Shown: piece by piece, positions 6,172-14,935 of the stretch | Layout of the letters: every line of letters starts with the position of its first letter | Numbering within the stretch: position 1 is the stretch's first letter | Assembly (NCBI GenBank): GCA_043759735.1 | Contig: JAYUQC010000006.1 | Span: 1 to 17,961 of the forward strand | Source: CAISIP01 sp043759735 | GTDB taxonomy: Bacteria > Pseudomonadota > Gammaproteobacteria > Burkholderiales > Burkholderiaceae_C | DNA length: 17,961 bases | Direction of reading: 5' to 3' | Translations under genes and position numbers: made by a program | The notes under the pieces: generated by a model | What the model was told of the DNA's origin: nothing | The model's input: the letters and a program-made list of their open reading frames with translations, nothing else | Database searches by the model: none

Positions 6172-7560
6172 ATGAGCATGATCAAGATTTTCAACCACTA
6201 CATCCACAGGCGAACAGTACTCCAGATGCTGCTCGACTTCGGATTGATCCTGGGCACGGTTCTGGTCGCGACCGGCTGGCATATGCCCGATCTGGCCCGC
6301 GCCGCCGTTGCTGCGCTGCCCTCGGCGGTCTTGCTGGCGATCGCCGCGCTGATCATCAACGCCGCGCTGGGCTTCTACCAGCGGGTGCACAACCGCTCGG
6401 TGGCGCAGTCGCGTGCGCGCGCTGTCCTTTCCCTGTGCCTCATCCTGCCGCTGGCGTATCTGATCCTGCGGGTATTGCAACTGGGTTTGCAAGACCAGGA
6501 TTTCGTATCCCTGTCGGTAGTCGGCGGCCTGGCGATCATGCTGATGCATCGGGTGCATGTGGGCCATTCGACTGCGCAATCGATGATGCGCCAGCGAGTG
6601 CTGGTGTTCGGTACCGGTACCCGTGCCAAGCTGGTGGGTCGTACGTTGCAGAAGTCCGATCCGCATGTGGACCTGGTCGGTTACTACGCCAGCCCGAACG
6701 AAGCCGTGGCCGAGGTATCTGCCTGGGGCATCCTGTCGCCCAATACCTCGCTGACCGATATCGTCATGGAGCAGCAGGTGGACGAGATCGTGGTCGCGCT
6801 GGCCGAGCGCCGCGGTGGCAGCATGCCGCTGCGCGAGCTGCTCGACTGCAAGCTGCAAGGCGTGCGGGTGGTGGATATGGCTACCCATTTCGAGAAAACC
6901 CTTGGCCAGATCCGGCTCGACTCGGTTTCCGCCGGCTGGCTGATTTTTGGCGACGGATTCAGCCAGGGCTGGGTGCGAACGGTCGTCAAGCGCCTGTTCG
7001 ACATTGTTTTTGCCATCATCCTGATCGTGCTGGCCTCGCCCGTGATCCTGATCGCGGCGATCCTGATCCTGCTCGAGAGTGGGGGGCCGATCCTGTATAT
7101 GCAGGAGCGGGTCGGTCTCAACGGTCGATTGTTCAACGTCATCAAGTTCCGCAGCATGCGTACCGACGCTGAGATCGATGGGCAGCCGCGCTGGGCAACC
7201 GCGCAGGACGAACGGGTGACACGTGTGGGGCGCATTCTTCGCAAGCTGCGGATCGACGAACTGCCGCAGCTGTTCAGTGTGCTCAATGGCGACATGAGTC
7301 TGGTCGGCCCGCGCCCGGAGCGTCCCTATTTCGTCGACAAGCTGACCCAGGAGCTGCCTTATTTTGCGGTCCGCCAAAGCGTCAAGCCCGGCGTCACTGG
7401 CTGGGCGCAGGTTCGATACCACTACGGCGCCTCGGTCGAAGATTCCGCCGAAAAACTGCAGTACGACCTTTACTACGTCAAGAACCACACGCTGTTCCTG
7501 GATCTGGTGGTCCTGTTCGAAACCGTGGGTGTGGTCTTGACGGCGCAGGGCGCGCACTAA
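6172..7560 (+). CDS. EpsB-type polyprenyl-phosphate sugar transferase (initiating glycosyltransferase)
   Basis: 462 residues, the architecture of the 'sugar transferase, PEP-CTERM system associated' EpsB family. An N-terminal part with about four membrane helices (roughly residues 15-125) leads into a Rossmann-like cytoplasmic segment starting VLVFGTGTRAKLVGR. A re-entrant or membrane helix follows (KRLFDIVFAIILIVLASPV from Lys273), then the catalytic bacterial sugar-transferase domain with KFRSMR (325-330), DELPQL (362-367) and LVGPRPERP (377-385). It transfers a sugar-1-phosphate to undecaprenyl phosphate at the inner membrane to start a repeat unit. The frame is open far upstream, but the protein starts at ATG 6172 or, better spaced from GGGG at 6167-6170, ATG 6178. 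Confidence 0.9.
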   Translation: MSMIKIFNHYIHRRTVLQMLLDFGLILGTVLVATGWHMPDLARAAVAALPSAVLLAIAALIINAALGFYQRVHNRSVAQSRARAVLSLCLILPLAYLILRVLQLGLQDQDFVSLSVVGGLAIMLMHRVHVGHSTAQSMMRQRVLVFGTGTRAKLVGRTLQKSDPHVDLVGYYASPNEAVAEVSAWGILSPNTSLTDIVMEQQVDEIVVALAERRGGSMPLRELLDCKLQGVRVVDMATHFEKTLGQIRLDSVSAGWLIFGDGFSQGWVRTVVKRLFDIVFAIILIVLASPVILIAAILILLESGGPILYMQERVGLNGRLFNVIKFRSMRTDAEIDGQPRWATAQDERVTRVGRILRKLRIDELPQLFSVLNGDMSLVGPRPERPYFVDKLTQELPYFAVRQSVKPGVTGWAQVRYHYGASVEDSAEKLQYDLYYVKNHTLFLDLVVLFETVGVVLTAQGAH

Positions 7561-7569
7561 TGCGTTGTC

Positions 7570-7661
7570 GGGCCGCTCCCAAGAAGACGCTGGGCCGCTC
7601 CCAAGTCTTCTTGCACCCCCTCGGGGGGCCTGGCGAAGCCAGGGTTGGGGGCGCTCCCAAG
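7570..7661. repeat. Hairpin-rich intergenic repeat cluster between the sugar transferase and prsK
   Basis: GGGCCGCTCCCAAG occurs at 7570-7583 and 7592-7605, with a variant GGCGCTCCCAAG at 7650-7661. CAAGAAGAC (7580-7588) and GTCTTCTTG (7605-7613) form a perfect 9-bp inverted repeat. Next come a CCCC/GGGG hairpin at about 7616-7627 and CCTGGC-GAA-GCCAGG (7629-7643). I recognise this style as a dispersed intergenic repeat of Burkholderiales, from memory only. It fills most of the 172-bp gap and could act in termination or mRNA processing. Confidence 0.6.
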
Positions 7662-7732
7662 GCGCATGCCGCAGCGCGCTGCGCGAAGGCGTCGGGCCTG
7701 CGCCGCCGTGTCCTGGTCCGATAGACGAGGCG

Positions 7733-9847
7733 ATGGATTCCGACAATCTGGTACTGACAGGCTGGAGTTACGGCCTTGCGGGACTGGCGTATGCCATGCT
7801 TGCCATCGCCTTGTGGCAACGCGGCTACGCCCGGCCTCCGCGTGAACCGGCCCGGTTCAGCATGCTGGTGGCGGCGCTGGCCAGCGCCGTTTGGGGTTGC
7901 CTGCTGCTGGCCTACCTGTTCGCGGCGAGGCACCCTGTCTTGCTTCAGTTGTCCTACCTTGCGGATGTGGTGCGTTACGGGGGGTGGTTTGTTTTTTTGC
8001 TGGTGCTGCTGCACAAGCGCAATCAAGCACCCGCTGTTCAGGGCCTTTCCTGGTTGAAGCCGACCGCTGCGACGGCGGTCGTGTTGGCGGGTGCGCTGCA
8101 GCTGTTTTTGCTGATTGGCTGGCTCGAAGTGACCGACATACGCAAGCTGGTGCTCTTTTCCACGCTGTCGCTGCCGGTCATTGCGATGGTGTTACTGGAG
8201 CAACTGTTCCGCAATGTGCCGCAGGACGCGCGGTGGAACATCAAGCCACTGTGCCTGGGGCTGGCGGGCGCGTTTTTATTCGATCTCTACCTGTATTCCC
8301 AGGCGGTGCTTTTCAATGCGGTGGATGGCGATGCTTTCAGCATCCGCGGTGCCGTGCATGCGATGGTGGTTCCGTTCCTGCTGCTGTCGACGTCGCGCCA
8401 GAGCGACTGGTTGTCCAAGGTCCAGATTTCGCGCAAGGCCGCATTCCACTCTGCCACGCTGATGATGGCCGGGTTCTACCTGGTATTTGTTTCCGGTGTC
8501 GGTTATTACGTGCGCTATTTCGGCGGCGAATGGGGTCGGGCACTGCAACTGGGCATGGTGTTCCTGGCGCTGGTGGTGCTGATGGTGCTGGCGGTGTCGA
8601 GTTCAGTGCGCGCGCGCTTGCGCGTTTTCCTGGGCAAGCATTTTTTCCGCTATCGGTACGACTACCGCGAAGAGTGGTTGCGCTTTACCCAGACTTTGTC
8701 GGCGCAAAACTCTCCACAGGCGATGGGCCAGCAGGTAATACGCGGGCTGGCCGATATGCTTGAGAGCCCCGGCGGCGCGTTGTGGCTGAAGAATCGGGGC
8801 GAGAAGAGCTTTCGGCAAAACGCCCGCTGGAATGCGCCAACGAGCCTGCTGACGGAGGATGAAACCTCGCCGCTGTGCGAGTTCTTGCAAAGCAACGGAT
8901 GGGTGGTCAATCTGGAAGAGTACCGGTCGTTCCCGCGGCGCTACGGACGCCTGGTGTTGCCGACCTGGCTGCAGGAGACGCCGCAGGCCTGGCTGGTGGT
9001 GCCGTTGAGCGTGGGTGAGGACATGATCGGCTTCGTGGTGTTGTCCAGCGCGCGCGCCCGCATGGACGTGAACTGGGAGGTCAACGACCTGCTCAAGACC
9101 GCCGGCCGGCAGGCGGCCAGTTTTCTGGCCCAGATGCAGGCCACCGAGGCCTTGTTGGAGGTGCGCAAGTTCGATGCGTTCAACCGCATGTCGGCGTTTG
9201 TCGTGCACGACCTGAAGAACGTGGTGACCCAGCTCTCGCTGATGATGAAGAACGCCAAGCGGCTGCAGGACAATCCGGAGTTTCGCCAGGACATGTTGAT
9301 GACGGTCGACAACGCGCTCGACCGCATGCGCCAGTTGATGCTCCAGTTGCGTGAAGGCGCCACCCCGCCCGGAACGGCTTTTGGCGTGGAGCTCGAGGCC
9401 ATAGCGCGGCGCACGGCCGTTGTGGCAGCGGAGCGGGGCCGACTGCTCGAACTGGACATCGTCACCAGTGTGGTCACGCGGGGCCATGAGGAGCGCCTGG
9501 AACGCATCGTCGGGCACATGGTGCAAAACGCGTTCGACGCCACCGGTCCGCAGGGCAGGGTGTGGCTCAAGCTCGATCGCTTGGGTGGCCAGGCGGTGAT
9601 CGAGGTCGGCGATTCCGGCCACGGCATGTCCGAGGAATTCATTCGGGAACGCCTGTTCAAGCCATTCCAGACCACAAAGCAGGCTGGAATGGGGATTGGT
9701 GCCTATGAGAGTTATCAGTACGTGCAAGAATTGGGCGGAAAGATCACGGTGGACAGCCAGGTCGACCAGGGAACGGTCGTGACCGTGACGTTGCCGTTGT
9801 TCGAGTCACAACGGCAATCGGACCTGCAACCACTAGAAGCCCCATGA
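7733..9847 (+). CDS. prsK: PrsK, exosortase/PEP-CTERM system histidine kinase
   Basis: 704 residues from ATG 7733. The N-terminal ~285 residues are a multi-helix membrane domain. A GAF-like region follows (about 325-480), then a phosphoacceptor helix with VVHDLKN (His492) and an HATPase domain with the N box QNAFDAT (Asn599), GDSGHGM (627-632), LFKPFQTTKQAGMGIG and a terminal QGTVVTVTLPL. This is the layout of PrsK, the kinase that with PrsR controls PEP-CTERM gene expression in related bacteria. Upstream in-frame codons run back to 7565 but encode only the intergenic repeat, so 7733 is preferred; a GAGG lies very close to the ATG. The stop overlaps the prsR start by four bases. The membrane-sensed signal is unknown. 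Confidence 0.93.
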   Translation: MDSDNLVLTGWSYGLAGLAYAMLAIALWQRGYARPPREPARFSMLVAALASAVWGCLLLAYLFAARHPVLLQLSYLADVVRYGGWFVFLLVLLHKRNQAPAVQGLSWLKPTAATAVVLAGALQLFLLIGWLEVTDIRKLVLFSTLSLPVIAMVLLEQLFRNVPQDARWNIKPLCLGLAGAFLFDLYLYSQAVLFNAVDGDAFSIRGAVHAMVVPFLLLSTSRQSDWLSKVQISRKAAFHSATLMMAGFYLVFVSGVGYYVRYFGGEWGRALQLGMVFLALVVLMVLAVSSSVRARLRVFLGKHFFRYRYDYREEWLRFTQTLSAQNSPQAMGQQVIRGLADMLESPGGALWLKNRGEKSFRQNARWNAPTSLLTEDETSPLCEFLQSNGWVVNLEEYRSFPRRYGRLVLPTWLQETPQAWLVVPLSVGEDMIGFVVLSSARARMDVNWEVNDLLKTAGRQAASFLAQMQATEALLEVRKFDAFNRMSAFVVHDLKNVVTQLSLMMKNAKRLQDNPEFRQDMLMTVDNALDRMRQLMLQLREGATPPGTAFGVELEAIARRTAVVAAERGRLLELDIVTSVVTRGHEERLERIVGHMVQNAFDATGPQGRVWLKLDRLGGQAVIEVGDSGHGMSEEFIRERLFKPFQTTKQAGMGIGAYESYQYVQELGGKITVDSQVDQGTVVTVTLPLFESQRQSDLQPLEAP

Positions 9848-11205
9848 CATCCGAAAAATCGCGCGCGTTGCTGATCGTCGAAGACGATCTGGCACTTCAA
9901 AAGCAGATCAAATGGTCGCTGGACCGTTTCGAGTCCGTTACGGCGCACGACCGCGAGTCGGCGCTGGCGCAGGCAAGGCGTCACCTTCCCGCTGTGGTCA
10001 CAATGGACCTGGGCCTGCCGCCCGACCCGGACTCGGTCTCTGAAGGCTTCAAGCTGCTCGAGCAGTTGCTGTCCATTGACGGCGACATGAAGGTGATTGT
10101 GCTGACAGGCCAGAACGACCGTGCCAATGCGTTGCGTGCCGTGGCCCTGGGGGCCTACGATTTTTTCGCCAAGCCGTTCGAGCCGGAGTTGCTCAACCTG
10201 ACGGTCGAACGCGCGTTCCGCCTGGCCGAGTTGCAGGCCGAGAACAAGCGCCTGTTGCTGATGCACCAGCCCGACGCGCTGGCGGGCCTGACCACCCGCG
10301 ACCCAGGCATGTTGCGGGTCTGCCGCACGATCGAAAAAGTCGCAAGTAGCAACGCCACCGTATTGCTGCTTGGCGAAAGCGGCACCGGCAAGGAACTGCT
10401 GGCGCGCGGATTGCACCAGGCCTCGCAGCGCAAGGCCGGCAAATTTGTCGCCATCAACTGCGCCGCCATTCCGGAGAACTTGCTGGAAAGCGAGCTTTTC
10501 GGGTATGAGAAAGGCGCATTCACGGGTGCCGCCAAAATGACGCTGGGCAAGATCGAGACCGCCGGCGGGGGCACCTTGATGCTCGACGAGATCGGCGACT
10601 TGCCGTTTTCGCTGCAGTCCAAGTTGTTGCGCTTCCTGCAGGAGCGCACCATCGAGCGCATCGGTGGTCGCCAGGAGATACCGGTCGACGTGCGCATCGT
10701 GTGCGCCACCCACCAGGACCTGATGGCCCTGACCAAGGAGGCCCGGTTCCGCGAGGACCTGTATTACCGGCTGGCAGAAATCGTCATCGAAATACCGCCA
10801 TTGCGCGACCGCGTAGGCGACCCTGCGCTGCTGGCCCATGCATTTGCGCGCCGCTTTGCCCAGGAGCAAAACCGCGGCACGCTGACGCTGAGTGAAGATG
10901 CGGTCCGGGCGATCGAGTTGCACAAGTGGCCGGGCAATATTCGCGAACTGGAAAACTGCATCAAACGCTCCAGCATCATGGCCGATGGCAACCAGATCTC
11001 CCGTGAAGATGTCGGATTGGACCTGCCGCATTCCGAGCATGCACTTGAAACGCTCGATCTACGTACGATTCGGGACATTGCCGAGAAGAACGCCATTGTC
11101 GCGGCGCTCGGTCGCGTCAACGGCAATATGGTGAAGGCAGCCGAACTGCTGGGCGTCAGTCGGCCGACGCTGTACGATTTGATGCACCGGCTCGGCTTGA
11201 AATGA
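9844..11205 (+). CDS. prsR: PrsR, PEP-CTERM-box response regulator (sigma-54 activator)
   Basis: 453 residues in three domains. The receiver domain (about 8-125) has acidic residues VEDD, the phosphorylation site Asp55 in VTMDLGLP, and Lys110. The AAA+ sigma-54 interaction domain (about 150-375) has Walker A GESGTGKE (177-184), the sigma-54-contacting loop GAFTGA (224-229), Walker B LMLDEIGDLP (245-254) and the RFREDLYYRL motif (301-310). A Fis-type helix-turn-helix (about 411-450) ends NGNMVKAAELLGVSRPTLYD. It should be phosphorylated by PrsK and activate RpoN-dependent promoters of PEP-CTERM genes. Its ATG lies within the prsK stop (ATGA), so the pair is translationally coupled. Confidence 0.95.
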   Translation: MTSEKSRALLIVEDDLALQKQIKWSLDRFESVTAHDRESALAQARRHLPAVVTMDLGLPPDPDSVSEGFKLLEQLLSIDGDMKVIVLTGQNDRANALRAVALGAYDFFAKPFEPELLNLTVERAFRLAELQAENKRLLLMHQPDALAGLTTRDPGMLRVCRTIEKVASSNATVLLLGESGTGKELLARGLHQASQRKAGKFVAINCAAIPENLLESELFGYEKGAFTGAAKMTLGKIETAGGGTLMLDEIGDLPFSLQSKLLRFLQERTIERIGGRQEIPVDVRIVCATHQDLMALTKEARFREDLYYRLAEIVIEIPPLRDRVGDPALLAHAFARRFAQEQNRGTLTLSEDAVRAIELHKWPGNIRELENCIKRSSIMADGNQISREDVGLDLPHSEHALETLDLRTIRDIAEKNAIVAALGRVNGNMVKAAELLGVSRPTLYDLMHRLGLK

Positions 11206-11242
11206 TGCCGCGAACCGGCCGACATTTACCCACAGGTATCCC

Positions 11243-14023
11243 ATGAAAAATTTCCCCTTTTCGCGCCACGGCATGCAGCTTGCTCTGGCAGCGCTACTGG
11301 CCTTGACGCTGGCCGCCTGCAGCGGCCAGAAGCCCGAGGCCATGATTGCCTCGGCGCGTGACTACATGGCCAAGAACGACCTCAAGGCGGCGGTCATCCA
11401 GGTCAAGAACGCGCTGCAGGAGAACCCGGATCTACCCGAAGCCCGCTATATCCTGGGCCTTGCCCTGCTGCGAGGCGGCGATCCGGTCGGTGCCGAAACC
11501 GAACTGCGCAAGGCGCGCTCGCTCAACCACCCCGATGACCTGGTCGTGCCGCCCCTGGCGCGAGCGATGCTGCAGCAGGGGCAGTCCAAAAAGGTGATCG
11601 AGGATTTTGCCAAGGTTCAGTTGACCAAGACCGAGGCCAAAGCGGAATTTCAGACGGTACTGGCCACTGCGCACGCTGCCCAAGGCTCGCGGGAGCGGTC
11701 GCAGCAGGCGCTGGCGGCAGCGCTGGAGGCGGACCCGGCCTACGCGCCGGCGTTGTTGGTCCAGGCCGGTGATCTCGCGCGTGAGCGCAAGTTTGACGAA
11801 TCTTTGGCGCTGGTCGATTCGGTGCTTGCCAAGGAGGCCAAGAACGCTGAAGGCTGGAAGCTCAAGGGCGACCTGTTGCAGTTCGGCAAGGGCCAGCCAA
11901 CCGAGGCCTTGGCTGCCTACCGCAAATCGATCGAAATCAATCCGTCGAGTGGATCGGCGCATGGTGCGGCAATCATTTTGCTGTTCAGACAGGGCGAGCT
12001 GGAAAACGTTGACAAGCAACTGGCGGAACTGAAGAAGATCGCGCCCAACAACCCGCAGACCCGATACTTCGAGACATTGCTGGCGTTTCAGAAAAAAGAC
12101 ATCAAACTGGCGCGCGAGCTGTCGCAGCAGATGATCAAGGTTGCCCCCGACAATGTCCAGGCACTGGTGCTCGCCGGATCCATTGAATTGCAGGCCAATT
12201 CAAACCGGTTGGCTGAAACCCATCTCGCCAAGGCGGTGCAGGCGGCGCCGGGATTCGTGCTGGCCCGCCAGCTGCTGACAACCACCTATCTGCGCGTGGG
12301 GCTGCCGGAAAAGGCCCTGACCACTTTGCAGCCTGCATTGAAAGGAGAAGATCAGGATTCCAGGACCAATTCACTGGCCGGCGAGGTTTATCTGCAAAAT
12401 GGCGACCTGAAGAAGGCGGAGGAGTATTTTTCCAAGGCCGCCAAGCAAGATCCAAAAAACACACGCTCACGCACCGCGCTTGCGCTGACTCACCTGGCCG
12501 ATGGCAAGGATTCGGGCTTTGGCGAACTGCAGGCGGTTGCCGCGTCCGATACCGGCACGACAGCCGATCTGGCGCTGATCAGTGTGCACCTGCGCCGAGG
12601 CGAATTCGACAAGGCCTTGATCGCCATTGCCGCGCTCGAGAAGAAGCAAGCAGACAAGCCACTTGCGTCGAACCTGCGGGGCCGCACTTTGCTGAGCAAG
12701 AAGGATATCGCTGGTGCGCGCAAGGCGTTCGAGCAGTCGATTGGCATTGACCCCACCTATTTTCCGTCGGTCGCAAGCCTTGCTGCGCTCGATATTGCGG
12801 AAAAAAAGCCCGATGACGCGCGCAAGCGCTTCGACGCGGTGCTGGCCAAGAACCCGCAGCATCCCCAGGCCTTGCTCGCGCTGGCGGAACTGCGGGCACG
12901 CGAAGGCGGACCCAAGACGGAAGTTGCGGACCTGATCACCAAGGCGGTGACCGCCAATCCGACCGAAAAAGTGCCGCGCATGTTATTGGTTGAATTTCAC
13001 CTGCGCAACAAGGACACCAAATTGGCCTTGTCGGCGGCGCAAAATGCGGTTGCGACCATACCCGACAGTCCGGAACTGATCGAACTGCTGGGGCGGGCTC
13101 AACTGGCCTCTGGTGATACCAACCAGGCCATGATCAGCTACAACAAGATGGCTACCCTGCAGCCGAACTCGCCCGCACCCTACATGCGCATGGCCGAGGC
13201 GCATCTGGTGGGCAAGGACAAGGAAGCGGCCGCCCAGAGCCTGCGCAAGGCGCTGGAGGTCAAGCCCGACCATCTGGATGCGCAACGCGGGCTGATTCTG
13301 TATGCGCTGGACGCCAAGAAATACGCGGAAGCCACCGCCGTCGCGCGCACGATGCAAAAGCAAAGGCCCACCAGTGCGTTGGGCTACCAGTTCGATGGCG
13401 ACATTGCCGTCGTACAGAAAAAGTGGGATGCCGCCGCCGAGGCCTACCGTGCCGGACTCAAGCAGGGCGCGTTTGCGGAGTTGGCGAGCAAGTTGCATGC
13501 GACCCTCAACGCGGGCGGCAAGACCGCAGATGCCGACAGGCTGGTCGCCATCTGGCTCAAGGACAACCCCAAGGAGCCCCTGTTTCCCTTGTACCTGGCA
13601 AACGCCGCGATGTCGCGCAATGACCTGGCTGGCGCAGAGAAGCTGTACCGCAACGTGATCCAGATTGCGCCCAGCAATGCCATCGCCTACAACAACCTGG
13701 CCTGGATCACCGGCAAGCTGAAAAAAGATGGCGGCATCGCATTGGCGGAAAAGGCGGTTGCACTGGTGCCCAATCAGCCAGCGTATCTGGACACCCTGGC
13801 AATGTTGTTGTCTGACAAGGGCGACTATGCCAAGGCGCTGGAATGGCAGACCAAGGCGATTGCGTTGCAGCCGGCCAACGTTGTGTACAAATTCAACCTG
13901 GCCAAGATCCATATCCAGGGCGGCAAGAAAGACCTGGCGCGACCGCATCTGGAAGATCTGGCGAAACTCGGCGACAAGTTCCAGGCCCAGGCAGAGGTGG
14001 CCACCTTGCTCAAAGGCCTGTAG
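11243..14023 (+). CDS. prsT: PrsT, PEP-CTERM system TPR-repeat lipoprotein
   Basis: 926 residues. A lipoprotein signal peptide (MKNFPFSRHG, then a hydrophobic stretch, then LTLAAC) places the lipid-modified cysteine at residue 26; Ser27 after it favours the outer membrane. The rest is almost entirely tetratricopeptide repeats, visible as recurring patterns such as AEEYFSKAAKQDPKNTRS, AAQSLRKALEVKPDH and AEKLYRNVIQIAPSNAIAYN. The length and position after prsK-prsR match the PrsT family. It probably works as a periplasmic scaffold in polysaccharide export or in handling of PEP-CTERM proteins; its exact role is not established. It lies 37 bases after prsR, with no promoter evident in between, so it is likely in the same operon. 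Confidence 0.93.
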   Translation: MKNFPFSRHGMQLALAALLALTLAACSGQKPEAMIASARDYMAKNDLKAAVIQVKNALQENPDLPEARYILGLALLRGGDPVGAETELRKARSLNHPDDLVVPPLARAMLQQGQSKKVIEDFAKVQLTKTEAKAEFQTVLATAHAAQGSRERSQQALAAALEADPAYAPALLVQAGDLARERKFDESLALVDSVLAKEAKNAEGWKLKGDLLQFGKGQPTEALAAYRKSIEINPSSGSAHGAAIILLFRQGELENVDKQLAELKKIAPNNPQTRYFETLLAFQKKDIKLARELSQQMIKVAPDNVQALVLAGSIELQANSNRLAETHLAKAVQAAPGFVLARQLLTTTYLRVGLPEKALTTLQPALKGEDQDSRTNSLAGEVYLQNGDLKKAEEYFSKAAKQDPKNTRSRTALALTHLADGKDSGFGELQAVAASDTGTTADLALISVHLRRGEFDKALIAIAALEKKQADKPLASNLRGRTLLSKKDIAGARKAFEQSIGIDPTYFPSVASLAALDIAEKKPDDARKRFDAVLAKNPQHPQALLALAELRAREGGPKTEVADLITKAVTANPTEKVPRMLLVEFHLRNKDTKLALSAAQNAVATIPDSPELIELLGRAQLASGDTNQAMISYNKMATLQPNSPAPYMRMAEAHLVGKDKEAAAQSLRKALEVKPDHLDAQRGLILYALDAKKYAEATAVARTMQKQRPTSALGYQFDGDIAVVQKKWDAAAEAYRAGLKQGAFAELASKLHATLNAGGKTADADRLVAIWLKDNPKEPLFPLYLANAAMSRNDLAGAEKLYRNVIQIAPSNAIAYNNLAWITGKLKKDGGIALAEKAVALVPNQPAYLDTLAMLLSDKGDYAKALEWQTKAIALQPANVVYKFNLAKIHIQGGKKDLARPHLEDLAKLGDKFQAQAEVATLLKGL

Positions 14024-14085
14024 GCGTTCGTGGTGTGGCCAGGCATGTGCGTGCGTCTCCGATCGTGCCTGGGTTGGTGGGGCGC

Positions 14086-14901
14086 ATGCACAAGGCAGTT
14101 GTCCGGTGGATGGGCCAGATCCGCCGTAGATTGACCGTGGGATCGTTGGTGCTGGGTACCGTGTTTTCCGCCCTGCCTGGCACCGAGGTCATGGCCGACC
14201 TCGTCGACACGGTCGCGCGCGTCAAGTCGTCGGTGCTGGTGGTGGGTACCTATCGCAGTACCGACAGCCCCCGATTCCGGATGCGGGGCACGGGTTTTGT
14301 CGTGGCCGACGGCAATCTGGCCATCACCAATGCGCATGTGTTGCCCGAGGCGACCGAGAACATGTTGAACATGAGCCTGGTGGTGCAGGTGCGCAGGCCG
14401 GGGGGAGAGCTTTCGATGCGTCAGGCGACCTTGTTGCGAGTCGACCGGGTCCATGACCTGGCGTTGCTGCGATTCGAAGGCGCCGCCGCGCCGGCCATGC
14501 GCATCCGTGACTCAGACACCGCGCGCGAAGGCCAGGCCCTGGCGTTCATGGGCTTTCCGATTGGCGGTGCGCTGGGATTTTCCGCGGTGACCCATCGCGC
14601 GCTGATCTCGTCGATCACACCGGCTGCCATGCCGACGCCGACGGCGCGCGCGCTGAACGAGTCCACCATTCGCGCTGTGCGTGCCGGACCATTTGACATT
14701 TTCCAACTGGACGGTACCGCCTATCCCGGCAACAGTGGCGGACCCTTGTTCGACCCTGATACCGGCGAGGTGCTCGGCGTTGTCAACATGGTGTTCATCA
14801 AGGGCTCCCGTGAATCGGCGCTGAGCCATCCTTCGGGCATCAGCTATGCGATTCCATCGAACTTTGTGTCCGCCTTGATCGAAGAAGGTCAGCGCAAGTA
14901 A
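14086..14901 (+). CDS. Secreted trypsin-like serine protease (S1C/DegP-like, no PDZ)
   Basis: 271 residues from ATG 14086, preceded by GGTGGGG. A Sec signal peptide is visible: basic IRRR, a hydrophobic core (LTVGSLVLGTVFSALPG) and a likely cleavage VMA|D near residue 37. The chymotrypsin-fold catalytic triad is complete: His84 in ITNAHVLPEA, Asp124 in RVHDLALLRF and Ser217 in PGNSGGPLF. The protein ends shortly after the protease domain, with no room for the PDZ domains of DegP/DegS. It should act in the periplasm. It follows prsT by 62 bases and may share its transcript. A role in processing PEP-CTERM or envelope proteins is inference. The open frame continues upstream of 14086 inside prsT, but the signal peptide fixes the start. 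Confidence 0.9.
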   Translation: MHKAVVRWMGQIRRRLTVGSLVLGTVFSALPGTEVMADLVDTVARVKSSVLVVGTYRSTDSPRFRMRGTGFVVADGNLAITNAHVLPEATENMLNMSLVVQVRRPGGELSMRQATLLRVDRVHDLALLRFEGAAAPAMRIRDSDTAREGQALAFMGFPIGGALGFSAVTHRALISSITPAAMPTPTARALNESTIRAVRAGPFDIFQLDGTAYPGNSGGPLFDPDTGEVLGVVNMVFIKGSRESALSHPSGISYAIPSNFVSALIEEGQRK

Positions 14902-14935
14902 CGGGTCCGGCCGTCAAGCGGGGTGGTTGCACGGT

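Noticed and set aside
5800..7746. 648-residue minus-strand open frame
   Set aside because: Spans the decarboxylase end, the sugar transferase and the intergenic repeat on the opposite strand; its composition is that of an antisense shadow.
8603..9727. 374-residue minus-strand open frame
   Set aside because: Antisense to the catalytic part of PrsK, with no coherent domain.
9715..11040. 441-residue minus-strand open frame
   Set aside because: Antisense to PrsR, with Gln/His/Arg-rich shadow composition.
14036..14049. Possible sigma-54 -24/-12 promoter before the protease gene (GG-N10-GC)
   Set aside because: Only the invariant GG and GC dinucleotides match, without TGGCAC or TTGC; such matches are frequent by chance at this GC content.
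13843..14085. 81-codon upstream extension of the protease frame
   Set aside because: It overlaps the prsT coding region in another frame, and the signal peptide begins at ATG 14086.
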